From Holophaga sp. (GTDB lineage Bacteria > Acidobacteriota > Holophagae > Holophagales > Holophagaceae): DNA of 29,797 nucleotides. A program made the translations under genes and the position numbers. The notes beneath the pieces are model-generated. The model had not been told where the DNA came from and did not search any database. It saw nothing but the letters and a program-made list of their open reading frames with translations. Shown in pieces: positions 23,856 to 29,797 of the stretch. The DNA lies in NCBI GenBank assembly GCA_031292735.1, contig JARLGP010000036.1:1-29797 (forward strand), in the 5' to 3' direction. How positions within the stretch are numbered: position 1 is the first letter of the stretch; the number at the start of each line of letters is the position of its first letter.

Positions 23856-24818
23856 TCAGCCCGCCATCGGCTTGTGGAGGTGGCAGGCGACGAAATGGTT
23901 GGGCTCGGCTTCGATGAGCGGCGGCTCCTGCTTGGTGCAGATCTCCATGCACTTGTTGCAGCGCGCGGCGAACCGGCAGACGGGTTCGGGGTTGATGGGG
24001 GAGGTGAGCTCGCCCTTGAGCATGATTCTCTCGTGGCGGTTGTGGATGCGCGCCACCGGAATGGCCGAAAGCAGCGCCTCGGTGTAGGGGTGCAGCGGCT
24101 TCTCGAAAAGGTCTTCCGAGGGAGCCTTTTCCACCAGCTGCCCCAGGTACATCACGGCGATGTCGTCGGAGAAGTGGTTCACCACCGAGAGGTCGTGGGT
24201 GATGAAGAGGTAGGTGATCCCCGTGTCCCGCTGGATGGTCTTCATCAGGTTGAGGATCTGGGCCTGGATGGACACGTCCAGGGAGGACACCGGCTCGTCG
24301 CAAACGATGAACTTGGGGTTCATGGCCAGGGCCCGGGCGATGCCGACCCGCTGGCGGCGGCCGCCGTCCAGCTCGTGGGGGTAGGTGTTGATGAGACGCT
24401 GGGCCAGGCCCACCGTGTCCATCAGTTCCAACACCCGCATGAAACGCTTGTCGCTGTCCGGGATGAGCCCGGCCAGGAGGATGGGCTCCTCGATGGTCTC
24501 GGCGATGGTCTTGCGGGGGTTGAGCGAGGAATAGGGGTCCTGGAAGATGATCTGCATCTCCCGGCGCATGTAGCGCATCTCGCTCGCGCTCAATTTACGG
24601 AGGTCCTTGCCGCTGAAGATGATCTCGCCGCTGGTGGGCTCGATCAGCCGCAGGATGGTGCGCCCCATGGTGGTCTTGCCGCAGCCCGACTCGCCCACGA
24701 TGCCCAGGGTGCGCCCCGCCTCGATGGTGAAGCTCACGTCGTCCACGGCATGGAGCGTGCCGGCTGCCACGTTGAAGTATTTTTTGAGGTTCTTTACCTC
24801 TAGCAGTATCTCGCCCAA
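23856..24818 (-). CDS. dppF: Peptide ABC importer ATP-binding protein, DppF type
   Basis: The second ATPase of the oligopeptide importer; it hydrolyses ATP on the inner membrane with DppD. Walker A is GESGCGKTT, the Q loop is [12 protein letters not shown], Walker B is FIVCDEP and the switch histidine is in ITHDLSVV. The ABC signature is LDGGRRQRV instead of LSGGQRQRV, a variant I associate with a subgroup of DppF proteins. The C-terminal oligopeptide-transporter segment has an unusual Cys-rich pattern ([14 protein letters not shown]). I place the start at TTG 24818 (320 residues) because GAGGTG lies six bases upstream; the frame extends to another TTG at 24854, which has no usable site. It is the last gene of the five-gene operon, 66 bases after dppD with this start. 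Confidence 0.92.
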   Translation of the reverse strand: MGEILLEVKNLKKYFNVAAGTLHAVDDVSFTIEAGRTLGIVGESGCGKTTMGRTILRLIEPTSGEIIFSGKDLRKLSASEMRYMRREMQIIFQDPYSSLNPRKTIAETIEEPILLAGLIPDSDKRFMRVLELMDTVGLAQRLINTYPHELDGGRRQRVGIARALAMNPKFIVCDEPVSSLDVSIQAQILNLMKTIQRDTGITYLFITHDLSVVNHFSDDIAVMYLGQLVEKAPSEDLFEKPLHPYTEALLSAIPVARIHNRHERIMLKGELTSPINPEPVCRFAARCNKCMEICTKQEPPLIEAEPNHFVACHLHKPMAG

Positions 24819-24884
24819 AGAATCCACCTCGTCTGTTAGAGCATTTTCGCCCAAGGCCTGCCGGGACCGCGCCTGGCCGTCCGG

Positions 24885-25877
24885 TCAGGACAGCATGTTC
24901 TGGTCCGTTTCGTCGTACAGGTGGCAGGAGACATAGTGCGTGTCGCTCAGCCACTTCACCTGGGGGAGGTTGAGCGAACATTCCGGTTTCGCGTAGGAGC
25001 AGCGGGGATGGAAAGCGCATCCCGGCGGCAGGTTCATCGGATCGGGAATCAGGCCCGGGATCGGCTTGAGTTCCGCGCGCCGGTTCTCGATGTCCGGCAG
25101 GGAGTCGAACAGGCCCCGGGTGTAGGGGTGGCGCAGGTTGTCGAAGATGTCGGCCAGGGTGCCGCATTCCACGATGCGCCCGCCGTACATGATGCCCACG
25201 AAGTCGCACACCTCGGCCACGATCCCCAGGGCGTGGGTGATCATGAGCATCGCCATCTGGGAATTGTCCTTGAGCTCCTTGAGGAGCTTGAGCACCTGGG
25301 CCTGGATGGTGACGTCCAGGGCCGTGGTGGGCTCGTCGGCGATCAGCAGGTCCGGGTTGCAGGCCAGGGCGATGGCGATGATCACGCGCTGCTTCATGCC
25401 GCCCGAGAACTGGTGCGGGTACTCGGCCACGCGGTCGCCCTGGATGCCCACCATCTTCAGCATGCTGGTGGCCTGGACCAGGGCTTCCTTGTCGCTCACC
25501 CCGCGGTGGATCTTCATGCCCTCGGCGATCTGCTCGCCCACGGTCTTGATGGGGTTGAGGGAGGACATGGGGTCCTGGAAGACCATGGCCACCTGGCTGC
25601 CGCGCATGGTGCGCAACTGCTTGGGGGACATCTTGAAGACTTCCTGCCCGTTCACCGTGATCTCGCCGGAAACGATCCGGCCCGCCGGGAAGGGGAGCAG
25701 GTTGAGGATGGACAGGGCGGTGGTGGTCTTTCCGGCCCCGGTTTCCCCCACCAGGCCGAACGTCTTGCCGGCGGGGATGGTGATGTTCACCTCGGTGACG
25801 GCGTGCACGATCTCTTCGTCGACCACGTATTCCACCGTGAGGTTCTTGATTTCCAGAGTGTTCTGTTGTGCTTCCAT
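24885..25877 (-). CDS. dppD: Peptide ABC importer ATP-binding protein, DppD type
   Basis: A 330-residue ATPase subunit. It contains Walker [10 protein letters not shown], the Q loop [11 protein letters not shown], the signature FSGGMKQRV, Walker B LLIADEP and the switch histidine in ITHALGIVA (Ala follows the His where Asp is usual). The C-terminal oligopeptide-transporter extension ([15 protein letters not shown]) has the spacing normal for DppD/OppD. Together with DppF it should form the motor for the DppB/DppC channel. It starts at ATG 25877, 21 bases after the dppC stop, with a weak G-rich ribosome site, which suggests translation coupled to dppC. Confidence 0.94.
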   Translation of the reverse strand: MEAQQNTLEIKNLTVEYVVDEEIVHAVTEVNITIPAGKTFGLVGETGAGKTTTALSILNLLPFPAGRIVSGEITVNGQEVFKMSPKQLRTMRGSQVAMVFQDPMSSLNPIKTVGEQIAEGMKIHRGVSDKEALVQATSMLKMVGIQGDRVAEYPHQFSGGMKQRVIIAIALACNPDLLIADEPTTALDVTIQAQVLKLLKELKDNSQMAMLMITHALGIVAEVCDFVGIMYGGRIVECGTLADIFDNLRHPYTRGLFDSLPDIENRRAELKPIPGLIPDPMNLPPGCAFHPRCSYAKPECSLNLPQVKWLSDTHYVSCHLYDETDQNMLS

Positions 25878-25898
25878 CGTGGTCGCCCCGCAGTCGTG

Positions 25899-26810
25899 TC
25901 AGTGTTTGAGCCTGGGATCAAGGGTGTCCCGTAATCCGTCGCCCAGGAGGTTGAGCGCCAGGATGGTGAAGAAGATGGCCAGGCCGGGGGCCACGACGAT
26001 ATGCGGGTAGTCGCGCATGAAGGTGCGGCCCGAGGCGAGCATGTTGCCCCATTCCGGGGTGGGGGGCTGGATGCCCAGCCCGATGAAGCTCAGGGCGGCA
26101 ATGGTCAGGATGGCGTTGGCGACGTACAGGGTGACCTGCACGATGATGGGGCCGATGCAGTTGGGCAGCACGTGGCGGGCGATGATGTGCAGGTCCAGCG
26201 CGCCGATGGAGCGCGCCGCTTCGATGTACTCGTTGTCGCGCACGCCCATGACCGCCGAGCGCACCACGCGCGAGAACTTGGGCGCGAAGGCCAGGCCGAT
26301 GGCGATGGTCAGGTTCAGCTTGGTGTTGCCGAAGGCGGCGATGATGGCCAGGGCCAGGAGCACGTCGGGCAGGCTGAGGAAGACGTCCATGGCGCGCATG
26401 ATCAGGCTGTCGATCCTGCCGCCGTAGAATCCGGCGATGCCGCCCAGCACCAGGCCCACGACGAGGGACACGAAGATCGCCGAGAAGCCGATGAGCAGGG
26501 AGATCCGTGCGCCGTACACGATGCGGGCCAGGATGTCGCGGCCCAGTTCGTCGGTGCCGAACAGGTGGGCCATGCTGGGATGCTGGAGGCGGTCGGCGAT
26601 GTTCATCTTGACCACCACGTTGTCGTAGCTGGTGAGCCAGGGCGCGGTGATCGCGACCGCCACGATGAGGCAGAAGATGACCAGGCCGAGCACGGCGGTC
26701 TTGTTCTTGAGGAAGCGCAGCCACAGCTCCTGCGCGATGCTCTTCTTCTTGAACTGCGCGTAGAATTCCTTCTTGGTGGTGATCGGCCCGGCCGTGGAGG
26801 TGGCTTGCAT
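25899..26810 (-). CDS. dppC: Peptide ABC importer permease, DppC type
   Basis: A 303-residue inner-membrane permease with about six spans. The N-terminal cytoplasmic tail and first span (AVLGLVIFCLIVAVAITAPW) are followed by the OppC-type periplasmic loop, with FGTDELGRDILAR. The inner-membrane ATPase-contact motif is EAARSIGALDLHIIARHVLP, and the protein ends with LGDGLRDTLDP as is usual. Its ATG (26810-26808) overlaps the dppB stop codon by one base, so translation is coupled. An upstream extension of the frame overlaps dppB and has no permease features. Confidence 0.95.
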   Translation of the reverse strand: MQATSTAGPITTKKEFYAQFKKKSIAQELWLRFLKNKTAVLGLVIFCLIVAVAITAPWLTSYDNVVVKMNIADRLQHPSMAHLFGTDELGRDILARIVYGARISLLIGFSAIFVSLVVGLVLGGIAGFYGGRIDSLIMRAMDVFLSLPDVLLALAIIAAFGNTKLNLTIAIGLAFAPKFSRVVRSAVMGVRDNEYIEAARSIGALDLHIIARHVLPNCIGPIIVQVTLYVANAILTIAALSFIGLGIQPPTPEWGNMLASGRTFMRDYPHIVVAPGLAIFFTILALNLLGDGLRDTLDPRLKH

Positions 26811-27757
26811 CAGGCTTTCCTCGCTTTCGCGCCGTACTGCGCACGGATTCTGGGGTCCATATAAGCGTAGATGAGATCGACGATCAGGTTGGATACCGCC
26901 ACGCAGATGGCCATGACCACCAGGGTCCCCAGCACGCACGGGGTGTCGCGCTGGTTGATGGCCTCCACCAGCAGGCGGCCCATGCCCGGGATGGAGAATA
27001 CGGTCTCGGTGAGCACCACGCCGCCCAGCAGGGTTCCCACGTTCATCCCGATGATGGTGATGGTGGGCATCAGGGCGTTGCCCAGGGCATGGTCGTAGAT
27101 CACGTCATGTTCGCTGACGCCCTTGGCCCGGGCCGTGCGTATGAAATCCTGGCGGATGGCTTCCATCATGGAGGACCGGGTGGTCCGCATGATGTTGGCC
27201 ATGTAGTTGAACCCCAGGGTGACGGCGGGCAGGATCAGGCTCTTGATTCCGTGGTCCATGCCGCTGGAGGGCAGCCAGCCCAGGTTCACCGAGAAGAACA
27301 GGATGAGCAGGAGGCCCAGCCAGAAGATCGGCATGGAAACGCCCATCAGGCCGAACACCATGGCGCACTGGGAGAAGAACGAGTTGGGCTTGGTGGCCGA
27401 ACGGATGCCGATGGGGATGCCCAGGGACACGCAGAGGAACATGGCGGCGGCGACGATCCAGGCCGTGTTGGCCAGCCGGGGACGCAACTGGTCGAGCACC
27501 GGGGCGCGGGTGACGTAGGACATGCCGAAGTTGCCGTGGATCAGGTTCCAGATGTAGTGAAAGTACTGAACGATGAGGGACCGGTCGAGGCCCAGGTCCA
27601 CCCTGAGCTTGGCGCCCAGTTCAGGGGTGTAGTCGCTGCCGAGAATGATGGTCGTCGCATCGCCCGGGGTCATGGACAAAATGGCGAAGACGATGAACGT
27701 CAGCACCAGGATCACCGGTATCAACTCGAACAACCGTCTGATGATGTAACGGATCAT
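26810..27757 (-). CDS. dppB: Peptide ABC importer permease, DppB type
   Basis: A 315-residue inner-membrane permease. It starts MIRYIIRRLFELIPVILVLT, the standard first span of DppB/OppB, with FAILSMTPGD at its outer end. The ATPase-contact loop is RTARAKGVSEHDVIYDHALG and the C-terminus is DLIYAYMDPRIRAQYG. It pairs with DppC. ATG 27757 is preceded by a purine-rich series (GAGGAGAGGAGAGA), an ample ribosome site. It follows dppA after 131 bases that contain a strong hairpin. Confidence 0.96.
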   Translation of the reverse strand: MIRYIIRRLFELIPVILVLTFIVFAILSMTPGDATTIILGSDYTPELGAKLRVDLGLDRSLIVQYFHYIWNLIHGNFGMSYVTRAPVLDQLRPRLANTAWIVAAAMFLCVSLGIPIGIRSATKPNSFFSQCAMVFGLMGVSMPIFWLGLLLILFFSVNLGWLPSSGMDHGIKSLILPAVTLGFNYMANIMRTTRSSMMEAIRQDFIRTARAKGVSEHDVIYDHALGNALMPTITIIGMNVGTLLGGVVLTETVFSIPGMGRLLVEAINQRDTPCVLGTLVVMAICVAVSNLIVDLIYAYMDPRIRAQYGAKARKA

Positions 27758-27798
27758 GCAGTCTCTCCTCTCCTCTCCTCGTGAACGAGGCCGTCAGA

Positions 27799-27847
27799 CC
27801 CGTTTCCGCGTTCCTTCCACCTTCCGGGGGAGTCCCGCGGAAACGGG
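27799..27847. terminator. Intercistronic hairpin between dppA and dppB
   Basis: CCCGTTTCCGCG (27799-27810) and CGCGGAAACGGG (27836-27847) are perfect 12-base complements around a 25-base loop. There is no T-run. In binding-protein operons such hairpins commonly protect the 3' end of the binding-protein message or partly terminate, so that DppA is made in excess of the membrane parts. That role is inferred from position. Confidence 0.6.
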
Positions 27848-27888
27848 GTATGGCCCTGAAACCGGCACCGCCCGTGGCCGGGCGTCGA

Positions 27889-29424
27889 CTAGTAGTGCAG
27901 CTTGTAGTAGTTGTAGGGCTTCTCGACGGTCATTTCCACGCCCTTGAGCTGGTTGTTGCTCAGCGCGTACACCTTGGTCACGTAGAGATCCACCTCGGGG
28001 GACTCTTCCGCCAGGAACTCCTGCGCCCGCTTGTAGACGGCCACGCGCTTGGCCTCGTCGAAGGTGCCGCGGCCTTCGGTGATCATCTGGTCGAGCTTGG
28101 GGTTCTGATACCAGACGCGGTTGACGCCGCCGATGCCTTCCTTGCTGAAGCGGCGGGACAGGAACATGTCGGGATCCCAGTAGCAGCCCCAGCTGGTGAC
28201 GAACATGGGGGCCTTGTGGCCGGCGATGTAGGCCGGGAAGACCGCGTTCTCGATGCGCACGATCTCGACCTTGATGTTGATCTGGGACAGGTAGGCCTGG
28301 ACCGCGGTGGCGATGCGCTCGGCCTCGTCGCGGAACACCACCAGCTGGGTGGTGAAGCCCGGGCAGTTGGCCTGCTTCATGAGGGCCTTCGCCTTGGCCG
28401 GGTTGTAGGAATACATGTTCAGCGGGTTCTGGATGGCGCCGAGCACGGTGGGGGCGGGAGAGAAGGTGGCGCTGTTGTACAGGATCACGCCGCGGCCATC
28501 GTGGCCGACCTTCATGCAGCCCTCGTGGTCCACGGCGTAGCCCACGGCCTGGCGCACCCGCCGGTCCCTGAACCAGCCATTGGTGTTGTCCATGCCCAGG
28601 TGCCAGACCAGCGCGGAGGGCTGATCCCACAGCTTGAGCCGGGTGTTCTTGATCACGCGTCCGTAGTCGGTGGGCGCGAATTCGGCGTTCAGGTCGGCGG
28701 CCCCGGTCTCGATGGCGATGGTCCGGTTGGTGCCTTCGGGGATCACCTTGATGGTCAGGTTCTTGTTCTGGGCCAGCTCGTTCCGGTTGAAGTAGCCGTC
28801 GAAGCGCTCGAACTTCACCGAGTCGCCGACCATGCGGCTGACGAACTTGTAGCGGCCGCTGCCGACGGGATGGGACCAGTCCTTGGTCTTCTCGGCCCGC
28901 TCGGCGTACGCCTTGGGCACGATGCTGGTGGCGGCGTGGGTCAGGGCGGAGGTCATGGCCGGGTAGGGGCCGTCGGTGGTGATGGAAAGGGTGTGGTTGT
29001 CGATCTTCTTGATTTCCCGCACCGGCTTGAACAGGGCGCCCAGGGCCGTGCCGGCCTTGGCCCGGTTCAGGGAATACACCACGTCGTCCACCGTCAGGGT
29101 GCTGCCGTCATGGTACTTGACGTTGTCCCAGATGGTGAAGTGCCACTCCGTGTTGCTCACCCGCTTGAAGTCCTTGCACAGCTCCTTGACGTCGCCGGCG
29201 AGCCTGTTCTTGGGGTAGGTGAACAGGCGGCTGTAGATGTTGTAGAGCACGTACTGGTTGTTGAGGTCGGACGTCGCGATGGGATCGAAGCTGATCATGT
29301 CCAGGGCCTGGACGACCTTGATGTCGCCGTCGTGCCCTGACTTTTGAGCAGCGGCGAAAGCGCCGCCCGAGAATGGAGCGAGGGCCAATAGTGAAAATAC
29401 CGCTACGGCGAGGGAACGTCTCAT
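27889..29424 (-). CDS. dppA: Peptide ABC importer periplasmic substrate-binding protein
   Basis: A 511-residue exported family 5 extracellular solute-binding protein. A signal peptide (AVAVFSLLALAPFSGGAFA) is followed by the mature domain, with LYNIYSRLFTYPKN, WHFTIWDNVKYHDGSTLTVD (the family signature) and the later AVGYAVDH and YNPAKAKALMKQA motifs. This family binds di- and oligopeptides, and some members bind nickel, opines or glutathione; the ligand cannot be determined here. There is no lipobox Cys, so the protein is predicted to be free in the periplasm. ATG 29424 has AGGAGGA a few bases upstream. It is the first gene of the dppABCDF operon. Confidence 0.95.
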   Translation of the reverse strand: MRRSLAVAVFSLLALAPFSGGAFAAAQKSGHDGDIKVVQALDMISFDPIATSDLNNQYVLYNIYSRLFTYPKNRLAGDVKELCKDFKRVSNTEWHFTIWDNVKYHDGSTLTVDDVVYSLNRAKAGTALGALFKPVREIKKIDNHTLSITTDGPYPAMTSALTHAATSIVPKAYAERAEKTKDWSHPVGSGRYKFVSRMVGDSVKFERFDGYFNRNELAQNKNLTIKVIPEGTNRTIAIETGAADLNAEFAPTDYGRVIKNTRLKLWDQPSALVWHLGMDNTNGWFRDRRVRQAVGYAVDHEGCMKVGHDGRGVILYNSATFSPAPTVLGAIQNPLNMYSYNPAKAKALMKQANCPGFTTQLVVFRDEAERIATAVQAYLSQINIKVEIVRIENAVFPAYIAGHKAPMFVTSWGCYWDPDMFLSRRFSKEGIGGVNRVWYQNPKLDQMITEGRGTFDEAKRVAVYKRAQEFLAEESPEVDLYVTKVYALSNNQLKGVEMTVEKPYNYYKLHY

Positions 29425-29486
29425 GACTTCCTCCTGGAACTGGATACTGCCAGTTGTTGCCTATTCGATCTGGGTGTGAATTCCTC

Positions 29487-29509
29487 ATCATAACCATTTC
29501 CCAGGGAAA
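29487..29509 (-). promoter_or_regulatory. Candidate dpp operon promoter with palindromic operator
   Basis: On the minus strand TATGAT (29492-29487) is a good -10 with five of six consensus bases. Immediately upstream, in the spacer, is a perfect palindrome TTTCCCTGGGAAA (29509-29497). No good -35 is present, which fits an activator- or repressor-controlled promoter. The leader would be about 55 bases. Confidence 0.4.
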
Positions 29510-29630
29510 AAAAGAGGTTCCGGAGGCCTGGTTCGGGAGTTATGCACTGGGTCACAAAGGGGAGGGGAAGGGGGGTTCACCGGGACGCCACCCTGCTCCG
29601 AACGGTGCAGCCGGCCCTGGACATGGCGAT

Positions 29631-29657
29631 GCCCGTCAACCGTTCGGGTTGACGGGC
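29631..29657. terminator. Strong perfect hairpin upstream of the dpp operon
   Basis: GCCCGTCAACC (29631-29641) and GGTTGACGGGC (29647-29657) form an 11-bp perfect stem around GTTCG. Neither strand has a clear T-run, so it could be a factor-independent end without a canonical tail, or another structured element. Confidence 0.45.
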
Positions 29658-29723
29658 CTGCAGTTTGGACATTTGGTCCGGTCCAATCATTCCCTGCCGG
29701 TGGCTCCGGAATCGTTCGTTCCG

Positions 29724-29777
29724 GTCCCCCGGGTTCGCGCCGACCCATTTCGAGTCCCCCGGCCAGGCGCCGACCCA
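29724..29777. repeat. Two-copy direct repeat at the right edge
   Basis: GTCCCCC, seven variable bases and CGCCGACCCA occur twice, starting at 29724 and 29754 with a period of 30 bases. More copies may lie beyond the window. Confidence 0.55.
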
Positions 29778-29797
29778 CGCTTACGCTTCGGACTTTC

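Larger units (their letters stand above)
29425..29797. other. Upstream region of the dpp operon, no gene seen
   Basis: I see no credible coding region. An open minus-strand frame across 29488-29778 is proline- and glycine-rich, lacks a ribosome site and overlaps the likely dpp promoter. The region contains the promoter candidate, a 6-bp hairpin (AACTGG at 29438-29443 with CCAGTT at 29450-29455) inside the predicted leader, a strong hairpin near 29644 and a two-copy repeat near the right edge. Confidence 0.6.

Noticed and set aside
27781..29340. Long plus-strand open frame opposite dppA
   Set aside because: It is antisense to dppA, is composed mostly of Val/Gly/His/Asp/Leu and has no ribosome site.
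29488..29778. A 96-codon frame upstream of dppA
   Set aside because: It is Pro/Gly-rich, lacks a ribosome site and overlaps the probable dpp promoter.
1..29797. CRISPR arrays, tRNA genes, transposases or phage genes
   Set aside because: None was seen; the repeats found are short hairpins, one serine-coding tract and one two-copy repeat.

Overview
The window is GC-rich with dense, mostly minus-strand coding. Several proteins resemble those of Acidobacteriota, perhaps class Holophagae (Geothrix/Holophaga relatives). That placement is an impression from protein style and codon use; no marker gene here proves it. There are no rRNA or tRNA genes, no intact mobile element and no CRISPR array.

Layout. 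(1) 1-2.6 kb: the first 628 codons of a Lon protease gene (cut by the window edge before the catalytic Ser/Lys) lie downstream of a tetR-family gene. Near-identical palindromes overlap both promoters, which suggests one regulator controls itself and lon. (2) 2.7-6.2 kb: a short-chain NAD(P)-binding protein, two very small single-span membrane proteins, a Tat-exported lipoprotein of the metallophosphoesterase family, and a decayed C-terminal fragment of an ice-binding-like (DUF3494) protein. (3) 6.4-8.7 kb: a lactate/malate dehydrogenase with a malate-type Arg at the specificity position, convergent with an S41-family protease. (4) 8.8-20.4 kb: an unusual neighbourhood in which six of the seven genes encode proteins with Sec-type signal peptides and modular or unrecognised mature parts. 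One is a beta-propeller-like protein and one a basic, alanine-rich protein; both end in the same HI-x-[RK]-RH ... TAYP domain. One is a coiled-coil/poly-serine protein ending in a RelE/HigB-like fold. One combines a TraB/TIKI-like domain with ankyrin repeats. The last two have an Ig-like N-terminus or no recognised domain. A PAS-containing histidine kinase gene sits among them. (5) 20.5-23.8 kb: a Tet(M)-type ribosomal-protection GTPase and a second, paralogous PAS histidine kinase. (6) 23.9-29.4 kb: a complete oligopeptide/dipeptide ABC importer operon, transcribed dppA-dppB-dppC-dppD-dppF, with a strong hairpin between dppA and dppB.

The most interesting region is (4). Domains that look like RNase-toxin folds (RelE-like, and a shared His-rich domain that may have a barnase/EndoU/colicin/RelE-type fold) are attached to exported proteins, with no adjacent antitoxin or recognisable secretion apparatus. 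This could be a set of secreted effectors or a lineage-specific family of periplasmic or extracellular proteins. Function is inferred from motifs and architecture only.
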